Source of the DNA: VGSG01 sp040756375 | Lineage (GTDB): Bacteria > Desulfobacterota > Desulfomonilia > Desulfomonilales > Desulfomonilaceae | Assembly: GCA_040756375.1 (NCBI GenBank) | Contig: JBFLZC010000007.1 | Coordinates: 1 to 64,000 of the forward strand | Reading direction: 5' to 3' | DNA length: 64,000 nt | In this document: positions 45,071 to 53,830 of the stretch, in pieces | Position numbering within the stretch: the first letter of the stretch is position 1 | Layout: each line of letters opens with the position of its first letter | Made by a program: the position numbers and the translations under genes | Notes under the pieces: generated by a model | What the model saw: the letters and a program-made list of their open reading frames with translations, nothing else | Database searches by the model: none | What the model was told of the DNA's origin: nothing

Positions 45071-48019
45071 GTGTGGATTGAACGGATCCACATAGAGCGT
45101 TTCGGCGGGTCCCAAGACCTTGCCATTGACGGCTTTGGGCCGGGGATGAATGTCGTTGTGGGTCCTAACGAAGCCGGCAAGAGCACGGTGGCTGAATTTG
45201 TGCGCGGAATGCTCTTTGGTTTCCGCCGTCGAAACGCACGGAACAACGTGTACGAGAGCCCCGATGGGCTCCCGAGAACGGGGTGGCTTACTGTTAGCGC
45301 AACCGATGGCCGCCGATATCGTATCCAAAGAAAAGAGGCCCCGAAACGCCGAGAAGGCATTCCGGCTGTTTATGACGAAAAAGGGACTCTGTTAGACCCC
45401 GCTCTGATTCCGGCCATTGATTTAGATGCGAGCAACACCCATGGAGAGCGTCTTTTCGCATTCGACCTGGACGCGTTGCGAGATCTCGACCGTGACACGC
45501 TCCGAAGCAGGATCGTAGGAACTTCCCTGGGCTCGTCCAAAGTGAATCCCTCGGAGATCGTGAGGCGGATCAGCCTCAGAATGAAAGCGCTGACGACCCG
45601 CCCGGGCAGAGATTTCGGCTCGCTTCCTGCAGTGCTTGCTCGCTTGCACGAAGTGCAGCGGGAACTCAAGGTTCGCAGCGAACGACCGCAAAGGCACAGC
45701 GCGCTCGTCAATCGCCTGGGAGAACTCGAACGCAGGGCTGAACAGCTCACCGCGGAAGTTGTAGAGGCGGAAGCGAAGCTCCGGTCCCTGCACGACATGC
45801 TCCATTACGAAGAGGATTGCGCACGCCTGAACGCACTGGATCACGAGATTGCAGCCCTGTCGGATGCTCGTGCTTTCCCTGCCCAGGGCCTGGCAAGGCT
45901 GGAGCAGCTCATCGAGAGGCTCGCTGAAGCTAAGGAAGCCTTGCAGGGCTCCGAGAGCCGAGCAACGGGGCTAGCCGAAGCTTTCAGGGGATTAGATGAT
46001 GAACTGACCGAGCTTGGGACTGACTGGACCAGAGAACGCCTGAACGCCTTTGACCCATCTCCAGCTCTCAACCAGGATATTCACCGGTTCAGCCTAGAAT
46101 GGGTCGCGCGCCGCGACGCACTGGTCCAAGCAAGCCAGGAGATGGCGGATACAGAAGAGAAATGCCGGCAATTGGCAGCCACAATCTATTCTCAGACAAA
46201 GGCTGTCCGAGACCTGAGTGACTCCTGTCGCGACTTCCTCGCTCCTGAACAGCGCGCGCTGCTCTCCGAATGGAAAGATCACCAGGCCGCTGCGAAGCAT
46301 CAGGCTCTCCGATTTTCCGAGGCCAAGGCTGCGATACTCAAGCTTATCGACGAAGCCAAGCGGCTCACCGAAACGCGTGAAGCGTTTGCTTATGTCCGCG
46401 GAGCAGGCTGGGCATGGATTTTGGTGGCTATCCTGCTGTTCGTTACTACTGCCGCAGGCGTATCGCTCATCATCGGGGCAGGCCCTTGGTCGGATTTCAA
46501 CAACTGGCTCTTTTTTGCCGTGGGCCTCTTCATGGCGATTGCCGGTCCTGCAGGCGCTCTCGCGATTCTCGGCAACAGACGCGCGCAACAGCGGCGCATC
46601 TTGCGCGAACACCAAAATGTGCAGCATCGCATTGCCGCAGTATCCAAGGAAATCGCTGCGATCCGTCGGCTCCAGCAGGAGATGGTTCGAGGTTGGAAAG
46701 GGTCGAGAGAACGAATGGGCGCGATCGCGGGGACCGTTCTGGCAGATCCTTCCGCACGAGCCCACGACGTTGCGGCTGCCATTCGGCGATCGATAATCGC
46801 GGAAGATGCAGTGCGAAAAAGAGACGCCATCGAGAATTCGCTGAAACAGGCCAGCGCTCAACTACAGGCTCAGCGGGCCCGGATGGCGGCTCGGCAAAAG
46901 ACTCTGGACGAACGTCTGGATGAGCGTGTTCAATTCGAAGCCCGATGGCGCCGGTTCCTGCGCGAGAACGGATTGGAAGAGGACCTGGAGCCGGAGGAGG
47001 CCGCGGAACTCAATCGACGGCTGAGCGGTCTCAAGAAGGACTTAAGGAAAATTTCCGAACTTCAGACTGAGCACGAACTCCTCACTCGTGCCGAGCAACA
47101 AAAGGTCGCGGACCTGGAGGCTCGGATGGTGGCCCTCTTGCAGGAGAGCGGCGCTGAAGATGAGGAATCGTTCAGAAAGCAAGCGGTTCGATACGATCGG
47201 CTGAGGGCGCTGGAGCAGGAGAAGACTTTCCTGGCCGAAAAGCTGAACCGGTACCAGCCCGCAGACGAGGACCCTCTCCAGTGGTTCGCGGCGATAAATT
47301 GGGCCGAATCGAGGGCGGAAGCTGAGCGCCTTGAGCAACGGCTCGCTCTCCTAAAGGACGAACTCGAGCAGCTCGTTGATCAGCGGGGCCGAGTTATCGG
47401 CGAAGTTGAGGCTCTGGAAGCCGGTGACGACACCGATAAGTTGCTGGCTGAAAGGGAGCAGCTTCGTGCACGGCTCAACGATGTGGCTCGAGAATGGATA
47501 GTGCTGAAACTGGCCGAACGTCTCCTGAGCAGCACTGTTTCGATCTACGAGTCGGAAAGGCAGCCTCGCATTTTGGAGCGAGCTTCCGAAATATTCAGAG
47601 CGATTACTGGCGATTCCTTTTCCCGGATACGTTTTCCGTTGGAAGGGAGCAGAGTGAACGCAGAACGTCCTGACGGGACCATCGTGCCCGAGGAGTACTT
47701 GAGCCGCGGCGCTCTGGAGCAGCTCTATTTAGCGCTCAGACTGGCTCACATCGAGCTCGATTGCGTCGGTGACGCCCCTGCACCTTTAGTGATGGACGAT
47801 GTGCTTGTCAATTTCGATCCCGAGCGCGTGAGGCGTTCAGCCGGTGAGCTAGAAGAATTCTCGCGGAGGACAGGCACTCAGATCCTCTTTTTCACTTGTC
47901 ACCCGCATGTGGCGGCCTGTTTTTCGCCGGAAACCGAACGGATCTTTCTTGGGCAAGTAAATGACAGCCCTCACGCACTTCCATCTGAAGAAAGACCGGC
48001 CTGGTATGCAGGAACCTGA
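45071..48019 (+). CDS. SbcC/YhaN-type ATPase with membrane segments in its coiled coil
   Basis: 982-aa Rad50/SbcC-like ATPase. The N-terminal Walker A is VVVGPNEAGKSTVAEFVRG near residue 31. A long coiled coil follows, interrupted near residues 440-500 by two hydrophobic helices (AWILVAILLFVTTAAGV and WLFFAVGLFMAIAGPAGALA). The C-terminal lobe has the ABC signature YLSRGALEQLYLALRLA and Walker B PLVMDDVLVNFD near residue 915, then LFFTCHPH. The zinc-hook CxxC is absent; the membrane hairpin takes its place, as described for YhaN-type proteins. It starts at GTG with GAGGAG nine bases upstream. It probably forms a complex with the phosphoesterase encoded before it. Confidence 0.9.
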   Translation: MWIERIHIERFGGSQDLAIDGFGPGMNVVVGPNEAGKSTVAEFVRGMLFGFRRRNARNNVYESPDGLPRTGWLTVSATDGRRYRIQRKEAPKRREGIPAVYDEKGTLLDPALIPAIDLDASNTHGERLFAFDLDALRDLDRDTLRSRIVGTSLGSSKVNPSEIVRRISLRMKALTTRPGRDFGSLPAVLARLHEVQRELKVRSERPQRHSALVNRLGELERRAEQLTAEVVEAEAKLRSLHDMLHYEEDCARLNALDHEIAALSDARAFPAQGLARLEQLIERLAEAKEALQGSESRATGLAEAFRGLDDELTELGTDWTRERLNAFDPSPALNQDIHRFSLEWVARRDALVQASQEMADTEEKCRQLAATIYSQTKAVRDLSDSCRDFLAPEQRALLSEWKDHQAAAKHQALRFSEAKAAILKLIDEAKRLTETREAFAYVRGAGWAWILVAILLFVTTAAGVSLIIGAGPWSDFNNWLFFAVGLFMAIAGPAGALAILGNRRAQQRRILREHQNVQHRIAAVSKEIAAIRRLQQEMVRGWKGSRERMGAIAGTVLADPSARAHDVAAAIRRSIIAEDAVRKRDAIENSLKQASAQLQAQRARMAARQKTLDERLDERVQFEARWRRFLRENGLEEDLEPEEAAELNRRLSGLKKDLRKISELQTEHELLTRAEQQKVADLEARMVALLQESGAEDEESFRKQAVRYDRLRALEQEKTFLAEKLNRYQPADEDPLQWFAAINWAESRAEAERLEQRLALLKDELEQLVDQRGRVIGEVEALEAGDDTDKLLAEREQLRARLNDVAREWIVLKLAERLLSSTVSIYESERQPRILERASEIFRAITGDSFSRIRFPLEGSRVNAERPDGTIVPEEYLSRGALEQLYLALRLAHIELDCVGDAPAPLVMDDVLVNFDPERVRRSAGELEEFSRRTGTQILFFTCHPHVAACFSPETERIFLGQVNDSPHALPSEERPAWYAGT

Positions 48020-48151
48020 TTCGGATGCAGACGACCTAAACTAAGAGGTTCGTTGTCTATAGTCAGAGAGATTGGTCGTGCTCCTTGCGCGTCCGGGCAA
48101 AACCTCGCTGAGAGCTAATATAGTGCAAGTCTTTATCGAGAAGGTGAACGA

Positions 48152-49171
48152 ATGGCATTGATCCCACACAGAAACACGACAAACCATCCTAGACAAAGCA
48201 GGTATCCGGCAAATCGCTCGGTATGGTTATTCACCGCGTTTTTCGCGATCGGATTGGCTCTACAAGCCCCGGCCGTGTTCGGGCAAGCCGGCCCTGTTGG
48301 AGGGCTGAGGAGCCTCCAGGATTCGTTCCGCCAGATCTCTCGCGGGGTCAAACCCGCTGTGGTCAATATTTCCGCAGTTCGAACCATCACAACGCGCGGG
48401 TCGAGTGTGGAAGAAGACCCCTTCTTCATGAACGACCCGTTCTTCAGGCATTTCTTCCAGGACGAGCTGCTCAGGCGGTTTTTTCAGCTACGGACACAGC
48501 CCCGTGAGTATCGACAGCAAGGGCTGGGGTCAGGCTTCATATTCGATCCACGCGGGTACATTCTGACGAATCGGCACGTGATTAGAGGAGCGGATCAGAT
48601 CATCGTCACCCTGGCGGGAGACAAGAAGTACAACGCTCGGCTCATCGGCGCGGACCCGAAGACCGATGTTGCGGTCCTGAAGATCGACGGCCAGAACCTT
48701 CCCCACGCAAAGCTTGGCAATTCCGCTGCGCTTGAAGTGGGCGATTGGGTGCTTGCCATCGGAAATCCCTTCGGTCTGGAAAAAACAGTTACCGCAGGGA
48801 TCGTCAGCGCGAAGGGGCGATCGAAAATGGGCATCCTGGAAGATGAGGATTTCATTCAGACGGACGCGGCCATAAATCGAGGAAACTCCGGGGGGCCGTT
48901 GGTCAATATCGACGGGCATGTGATCGGGATGAATACCGCCATCGTCACCGACAATGATAGTAGAGGCTTCCTCGGTATCGGCTTTGCTATTCCTATCAAC
49001 GCGGTTAAGAAGTCTGCTGAGGCAATTATGGCAGGTAAACACGCGCCGCAAAATGCAGTCCAGCGAGGCATCGGCGAGAGACAACCGCAACCTGTAGCGC
49101 CCCGCGCGCCGCAGGATCCCATGAAGCAGATTTATCCTCCGGGAAGGTCCCCAGGAGGAAGTGTGTTATAG
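48152..49171 (+). CDS. HtrA/DegP-type serine protease without PDZ domain
   Basis: 339-aa exported protease. An N-terminal signal or anchor (LFTAFFAIGLALQAPAVFGQA, residues about 26-47) is followed by a DegP-like region with a Phe-rich LA loop (DPFFMNDPFFRHFFQDE) and the trypsin-like core. The catalytic triad is visible: His in LTNRHVI, Asp in TDVAVLKI and Ser in GNSGGPLV. After the protease core the protein ends with a Pro/Gln-rich tail of about 40 residues; the usual one or two PDZ domains are missing. ATG 48152 with GAAGGTG upstream is plausible. Unlike truncated pseudogenes it has a clean stop and no PDZ remnant downstream. Likely periplasmic quality control or signalling; activation without PDZ is unclear. 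Confidence 0.88.
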   Translation: MALIPHRNTTNHPRQSRYPANRSVWLFTAFFAIGLALQAPAVFGQAGPVGGLRSLQDSFRQISRGVKPAVVNISAVRTITTRGSSVEEDPFFMNDPFFRHFFQDELLRRFFQLRTQPREYRQQGLGSGFIFDPRGYILTNRHVIRGADQIIVTLAGDKKYNARLIGADPKTDVAVLKIDGQNLPHAKLGNSAALEVGDWVLAIGNPFGLEKTVTAGIVSAKGRSKMGILEDEDFIQTDAAINRGNSGGPLVNIDGHVIGMNTAIVTDNDSRGFLGIGFAIPINAVKKSAEAIMAGKHAPQNAVQRGIGERQPQPVAPRAPQDPMKQIYPPGRSPGGSVL

Positions 49172-49449
49172 CCCGTGGAATGTAGTGACGTCGCGGAATC
49201 TGGGGTACCGTACTGGACGCGTGAGCGTAAAGTTGCGCCGAGCAGGGGCTAGCTAGTAGGGGTGGACCCGCGTGTTCGCCCTGTAATGAGCTTTTTCCAA
49301 TTCGGGCAGGCGCGCGGGCCTGCCCCTACACTTGCGGGGCTGTTCCAAACAAGTATTTCGGCAAAGGGATTAAGCAATCGCGTGCATGAGTGAACGGACA
49401 CTATGAGGCACGCGGCGTGTCGATATCCCGATCCAGCTTGATCTCTCTT
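49172..49449. other. Intergenic region with GC-rich palindrome
   Basis: No gene. It holds GGGCAGGCGCGCGGGCCTGCCC (hairpin GGGCAGGC/GCCTGCCC) near 49304-49326, followed by CTACAC, similar in style to the repeat at 26804-26861. No clear promoter or terminator was assigned. Confidence 0.5.
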
Positions 49450-49809
49450 CTACCCCATTTCCGGCGCGTTCTCTGTGATCGACTCAATCAAATGCACGAG
49501 GGGAAGCGTCTCAGAATGGTGGGCGAGAATGCGTCGCGCTTCCCGGTGGTGATACACAGTTCCCATGACGATCAGGTCGGTGACAGCCCCTTCCTGTTCG
49601 TGATACGCGTCGCTGCTAATAGCGACCTCCGCGCCGATATCGTTGTAAACCCGTTTCAGTGACCGAGCCTTCTCTCCGGGTACGTTGCGTATCAACACAT
49701 TAATGTGGACCGCGCGCGTCGCCATAAAAGCGCTGTTCCCGGAACCAACTCCGTCAATGGCCTCAGTCGCCTGCCGGATGTTATCGAGCCGTAATCGTTG
49801 CCCCTCCAT
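49450..49809 (-). CDS. Hypothetical protein, 119 aa
   Basis: Well-supported coding region: GAGGAGG lies seven bases before ATG 49809. The product is soluble, alpha/beta-like, with AVHINVLIRNVPGEKARSLK, a central DAYHEQEGAVTDLIVMGTVY and a histidine-rich stretch YHHREARRILAHH. No signal peptide, membrane helix or cysteine cluster. Not recognised. It is divergent from the homocysteine operon and directly downstream of structured repeat copy 2. The longer frame to 50031 only reads through that repeat. Confidence 0.75.
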   Translation of the reverse strand: MEGQRLRLDNIRQATEAIDGVGSGNSAFMATRAVHINVLIRNVPGEKARSLKRVYNDIGAEVAISSDAYHEQEGAVTDLIVMGTVYHHREARRILAHHSETLPLVHLIESITENAPEMG

Positions 49810-49824
49810 TGGTTGGCCTCCTCT

Positions 49825-49976
49825 AACTGCCGTAGCTAGAGAGCTACAAGGAATCATGAATGTTGTTGGCTTCGGCGAGCACTCCGGGGCTTCGCCTCGG
49901 AGATGGGCAGCAAGAGCGCATCGTTGCGCAACAATTTGGAGGGGAGACTCATCTCCCCTCCAAACCACCCCATACG
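49825..49976 (-). repeat. Structured dispersed repeat, copy 2
   Basis: Reverse-strand relative of the element at 96-230. It keeps the GGGGAGA/TCTCCCC, GCGCA/TGCGC, CTCCG/CGGAG and GTAGCT/AGCTAC hairpins, but the AAGCC/GGCTT one has decayed. Its left end (in element orientation) continues as CGTATGGGGTGGTTTGG, shared with copy 3. It lies 15 bp upstream of the 119-aa gene. Confidence 0.8.
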
Positions 49977-50287
49977 CAGGCCCGACCAAGGGATACTGGA
50001 TGGCGACGGCTTTCATGGGAACCGCTCTCAAGAAAGGGAAAGAGGCGGCCGTGGCGGGCCGGGGATGTCCTGAACGAAGGTCCGACGGCCTCGCGTCGTC
50101 CGGAGAGAAGGAGATCCCCAGCCCGCCACTCTCGAATCACGTTTTTGAAAGCGCATTGCTATTATTGTGCATATACCGGTCGAATACAGTTGTTTGTGCA
50201 TGTTGATATTCTTGACCGATCGACTAAGAAAGAGTAAGCTCTTTCTCCATGCCGCAATACGGGAATAGCCCGCCCCGGAGGTTCAGC
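49977..50287. other. Leader region of the homocysteine operon
   Basis: No gene. An AT-richer patch at 50150-50240 likely contains the promoter; TTGACC at 50212-50217 with TAAGCT 17 bp later is a weak candidate. GGAGG at 50277-50281 is the ribosome binding site of the DUF39 gene. Confidence 0.4.
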
Positions 50288-51463
50288 ATGGCCGATTTCC
50301 AGGTTAACAAAACGATTGCCGAGATCAACCAAAAGATCAAGGACGGCAAGGCCGTGGTTGTCACGGCAGAAGAAATGATCGGCATCACCAAAGAAGTGGG
50401 ACCTGTGGAAGCCGCGCGCAAAGTTGATGTGGTTACCACCGGGACGTTCGGCATCATGTGCTCTTCCGGGGCTTTTCTGAACTTTGGGCACACCAAGCCA
50501 CGCATCCGCGCCAGCAAAGTCTTCCTGAACGGCGTAGAAGCCTACTCTGGAGTGGCAGCGGTGGATTGCTACATCGGCGTGACACAGACTCGTGAAGACG
50601 ACCCATTGAACAAGGTGTTCCCCGGTCGCTTCCGCTACGGCGGAGGCCATGTGATCGAGGACCTGGTGGCAGGCCGAGAAATTCAAATGACGGCCAAGTC
50701 CTACGGCACAGACTGCTACCCGAGGCGTTCGTACGAGGTAACCATGACGTTGAAGGACTTCCCCAACGCGTGGTTGCTCAATCCCCGGAATGCGTATCAG
50801 AACTATAACTGCGCGGTAAATTTCTCGAAAAAGACTATTTACACGTACATGGGCATACTCAGGCCGGATTGCATGAACGCGAATTACTCCACCTCCGGGC
50901 AATTGAGCCCGCTGCTAAACGATCCGTACTACCAGACTATCGGGATAGGAACGCGGATCTTTCTTGGCGGAGGTGTGGGCTACGTGATTGGAGCAGGCAC
51001 GCAGCATAACCCGGGCGTTAGGAGATCGGAGAATGGTGTAGTGATGGGAGGAGCTGGGACCATAGCGGTCCGCGGTGATCTGAAAGGTATGTCTCCAAAA
51101 TACCTTCGTGGAGCTTCGATAACAGGGTACGGCACGTCCCTGAATGTGGGAATCGGCATCCCAATTCCGATCCTCAATGAGGAATTGGCCCGCCACACGG
51201 GCATATCGGATGACGAGATTCAGGTCCCGGTGGTGGAGTATGGTCTGGATTATCCTGATGGTGGTGGATCGCCCATCACGTATGTGACCTACGGCCAGCT
51301 CCGGCAAGGGGAAATCCAAGTTGACGGCCGTAAGGTTACCACCGCGCCCCTTTCGAGCTATGCGATCGGGCTGGAAATTTGCGAAACCCTAAAGAGCTGG
51401 ATAAAGTCCGGGAGCTTCCTCCTTGGTGAGGCCCAAGAGACACTCCCGTCGGTGCCTCGGTAG
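50288..51463 (+). CDS. DUF39/HcyBio homocysteine biosynthesis protein
   Basis: 391-aa protein. From ATG 50288 (GGAGG six bases upstream) it shows the DUF39 (COG1900) pattern: FGIMCSSGAFLNFGH with Cys58, VDCYIGVTQTREDDP with Cys94, YGTDCYPRRSYE with Cys143, GGGVGYVIGAGTQHNPG, then a CBS-free C-terminus with PVVEYGLDYPDGG. In methanogens this family turns aspartate semialdehyde and sulfide into homocysteine, with two partner proteins; the likely persulfide cysteines are among those above. The next two genes are exactly those partners (UPF0280 and NIL-ferredoxin), so the assignment as sulfide-assimilating homocysteine synthase is well supported by context. Cytoplasmic. Confidence 0.92.
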   Translation: MADFQVNKTIAEINQKIKDGKAVVVTAEEMIGITKEVGPVEAARKVDVVTTGTFGIMCSSGAFLNFGHTKPRIRASKVFLNGVEAYSGVAAVDCYIGVTQTREDDPLNKVFPGRFRYGGGHVIEDLVAGREIQMTAKSYGTDCYPRRSYEVTMTLKDFPNAWLLNPRNAYQNYNCAVNFSKKTIYTYMGILRPDCMNANYSTSGQLSPLLNDPYYQTIGIGTRIFLGGGVGYVIGAGTQHNPGVRRSENGVVMGGAGTIAVRGDLKGMSPKYLRGASITGYGTSLNVGIGIPIPILNEELARHTGISDDEIQVPVVEYGLDYPDGGGSPITYVTYGQLRQGEIQVDGRKVTTAPLSSYAIGLEICETLKSWIKSGSFLLGEAQETLPSVPR

Positions 51464-51525
51464 GATTATAGGAATAGCGCTGGGCTTGTCGACATAATAT
51501 GCGGCAGCGTATTAGGCTTGGGCCG

Positions 51526-51610
51526 ATCTCACCCTCCCCTATCCCCTCCCGTCAAGGGAGGGGGACTCATTCCCCTCCCCTGGTGGGAGGGGCGCAGGAG
51601 AGGGGGAAGG
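51526..51610. repeat. CTCCCCT/AGGGGAG-type intergenic repeat inside the operon
   Basis: The run CTCACCCTCCCCTATCCCCT, then TCAAGGGAGGGGGA, CCCCTCCCCTGGTGGGAGGGG and AGGAGAGGGGGAAGG can fold into nested hairpins. It is a common bacterial repeat style. It lies between the DUF39 and UPF0280 genes and gives this operon an unusually long 239-bp gap. Confidence 0.7.
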
Positions 51611-51702
51611 CTGGGCACGGACAAAAGGCTCGGATTCAACACGCGGCAGTATAATAAATCGTTTATGCATGGAAACCGCAGGTCGAACAGGGCTAACAAC
51701 GC

Positions 51703-52467
51703 GTGACCGGAATCACCCTCTTTGAGCCGAGAACTTATCGGGACTTTGGCAAGAGCGGCCGATTTGAAGCTTTCCGTGTGGTCGTTGACCAATCCGACCT
51801 GTACGTGAAGGCTCACCGGAAGTTGGAAAAGGAAACTTACCAACTCCTCCGCGAATGCAGGGCCCAAGTAGAAGACGCTATTGCTCGGCGCAAGGATTTC
51901 TTGACGAGTCTTGTTCCTATTGACGAGGATCCGCGGGACGGCCTTGTGGCTACTCGCATGGTACGAGCCGGAAAGAAAGCAGGGACGGGGCCGATGGCCG
52001 CGGTGGCCGGCGCGGTGGCCGACTTCGTGGGACAAGGGCTCCTACAATGGTCGCCGGAAGTGATCGTAGAAAACGGCGGGGATATCTTTGTCAAAGTGGA
52101 TGAACCAATGGTGGTTGGCATCTTTGCCGGGCCGTCACCATTTGCGAATCGGATTGGGCTGCAAATTGAGCCGACGGTGCTTGGCTTGGGTCTCTGCACG
52201 TCATCCGCGAGTGTGGGGCATTCCCTTAGCCTGGGAGCGGCAGACGCAGCTACGGTAATTTCGCGAGACGTGCCCTTAGCCGACGCAGTGGCCACTGGGC
52301 TGGCCAATCAGGTGAAGACCCCCAACGACCTTCAAAGAGCCGTGGAATGGGCAATGAGCATCCCCGGAGTGGATGGAGCCCTGGCAATTATCCGCGACCG
52401 TATCGCGGCGCAAGGAAACGTGGAGCTGGTTGATCTTTCCGCGCAGGATAAGGAGATGAGCAAATGA
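51703..52467 (+). CDS. UPF0280 (ApbE-like) protein of homocysteine synthesis
   Basis: 254-aa protein. Clear UPF0280/COG2122 family: YRDFGKSGRFEAFRVVVDQSDLYV near the start, GPMAAVAGAVADFVGQ near residue 87, VENGGDIFVK, GLCTSSASVGHSLSLGAADAATVI and AVEWAMSIPGVDGALAI. This distant ApbE relative works with DUF39 and NIL-ferredoxin proteins in sulfide incorporation into homocysteine in methanogens; its chemical role is unsettled. Start is GTG 51703 with weak upstream signals. It overlaps the next gene by four bases (ATGA), so they are translationally coupled. Confidence 0.9.
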   Translation: MTGITLFEPRTYRDFGKSGRFEAFRVVVDQSDLYVKAHRKLEKETYQLLRECRAQVEDAIARRKDFLTSLVPIDEDPRDGLVATRMVRAGKKAGTGPMAAVAGAVADFVGQGLLQWSPEVIVENGGDIFVKVDEPMVVGIFAGPSPFANRIGLQIEPTVLGLGLCTSSASVGHSLSLGAADAATVISRDVPLADAVATGLANQVKTPNDLQRAVEWAMSIPGVDGALAIIRDRIAAQGNVELVDLSAQDKEMSK

Positions 52468-52916
52468 AGTCTGACAATGTGCTTCTCATATTTAAATCCA
52501 ACATTATGTACAAGCCCGTGATCTATCGTTTGGCCAGGGACTTCGATCTGGTCTTCAACATACTGGAAGCCAAGATCCTCCCGCGTCGTGAAGGCAGGAT
52601 ACTTCTGGAACTCAGGGGCGACCAGGACCAGATTGATCGAGGGATCAAGTTCCTGGAAGATCATGAGGTCGTGGTCGAGCGTCTTGCGGATAAGGTTTGG
52701 CGGGAAGAAGAACTATGCGTCCATTGCGGCGCGTGCACAGGGCTCTGTCCGACTCACGCACTGAGCATGACTCCACCGAGCATGCGCGTGACATTTGACG
52801 TGACCAAGTGCGTGGCCTGCGGCATGTGCGGCCTGGCATGTCCCTTTGGCGCGATGAGAGATATAACCCTCTTCGACCCATTTGCAGAAGGCCGCACCGA
52901 CCAGCAGTATCAATAA
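52464..52916 (+). CDS. NIL-domain ferredoxin of homocysteine synthesis
   Basis: 150-aa cytosolic iron-sulfur protein. An N-terminal NIL domain (residues about 5-75; YKPVIYRLARDFDLVFNILEA) is followed by two 4Fe-4S motifs, CVHCGACTGLCP and CVACGMCGLACP. This domain pair is the electron-transfer partner of the DUF39 homocysteine system. It is coupled to the UPF0280 gene by a 4-base overlap and followed by a convergent TetR gene 39 bp away. It probably supplies electrons for persulfide reduction; that step is inference from the methanogen system. Confidence 0.92.
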   Translation: MKSDNVLLIFKSNIMYKPVIYRLARDFDLVFNILEAKILPRREGRILLELRGDQDQIDRGIKFLEDHEVVVERLADKVWREEELCVHCGACTGLCPTHALSMTPPSMRVTFDVTKCVACGMCGLACPFGAMRDITLFDPFAEGRTDQQYQ

Positions 52917-52955
52917 TACCGGGAGCCTTTTGGGAAATGATTCCGGGGAGACCCT

Positions 52956-53558
52956 TCAACCCCCCAACCCTTTAAAACGTCTCGCGATTAGTCGGGCAAG
53001 CCTCTTGGTGTGGCTACGGATTTCGTCCGGGCTCCTTCCCGGGTACCGCGCGTAGCTGATCATGATGCCGTTCAAGGCTGAAAAGAGCGCGTGGGAATGC
53101 AGGCGCGTTTCGCTCTTTACCCCTTCGGCTATAAGAATCACGTCGATCCGGTCCATTAGCGCTCGCATGACAAGGTTCAGCTTTTCGGTAGCCCCTGAAG
53201 CGAGCATACCTCCCAGCATGAAATGCCCGATCATCTGGTAGAAGGTCATGTTTTCGTTCAGATACTCAATGTAGATCTCACAGAGACGATCAAGGGAGCA
53301 CGGCTGATCTCTTTGGTGCTCGATCTCTAGGCGTTCCGTTATCTCCTCGGAACCCTTGAGAAAAATATCGAACAGAAGGTCGTCAAGATTCGCATAATAA
53401 TTGTAGATCGTGCCTATGCTCACTTCTGCAGTTTTCGCAATTTCTCGGACAGTGACGCATCTGAAGTCTCTTTCCGCAAAGAGCCTTTGTGCAGCGGCAA
53501 GAATCAAGCTACGTCTCGTTTCCCGCTCTTGCTGCTTGATTTCAACCAGTCCCGCCAC
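52956..53558 (-). CDS. TetR-family transcriptional regulator
   Basis: 200-aa repressor-type protein. The N-terminal helix-turn-helix spans residues about 14-60 (LILAAAQRLFAERDFRCVTV, IAKTAEVSIGTIYNYYANLDD); the C-terminal half is a ligand-binding helical domain with several Met/His residues. GTG 53558 has AGGAG four bases upstream. It lies upstream of and on the same strand as no other gene, but next to the acyl-CoA dehydrogenase gene. TetR proteins beside such genes often sense acyl-CoA, so it is a candidate to bind the palindrome in the promoter at 55183-55211. That link is inference. Confidence 0.92.
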   Translation of the reverse strand: MAGLVEIKQQERETRRSLILAAAQRLFAERDFRCVTVREIAKTAEVSIGTIYNYYANLDDLLFDIFLKGSEEITERLEIEHQRDQPCSLDRLCEIYIEYLNENMTFYQMIGHFMLGGMLASGATEKLNLVMRALMDRIDVILIAEGVKSETRLHSHALFSALNGIMISYARYPGRSPDEIRSHTKRLARLIARRFKGLGG

Positions 53559-53637
53559 GACGCTCCTCCATATTTCTAATCAAAGCCTGGGCCGCAGAGT
53601 TGAAATTGCATACCAACTCCCATGGCAAGAAGCCACA

Positions 53638-53766
53638 ACGAATCATGAAAGTCCTCGGCTTCGGTACGCACTCCGGGGCTTCGCCTCGGAGATGGGCAGG
53701 AAGAGCGCCTCGCTGCGCAATAATTTGGAGGGGAGACTCATCTCCCTGCCAAACCACCCCATACGT
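53638..53766 (-). repeat. Structured dispersed repeat, copy 3
   Basis: Third, most diverged copy. The GGGGAGA hairpin end reads GGCAGGGAGATGAG, the CTCCG/CGGAG hairpin is perfect, the GCGC one has a changed closing pair, and the GTAGCT/AGCTAC hairpin is gone. It begins about 80 bp upstream of the TetR start. Confidence 0.75.
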
Positions 53767-53830
53767 CGACCCGGCCCGGGGTGCTTCACATCGAGAACTT
53801 CCATAGGAATTGCGCAAAGCCGTCTTTTCT

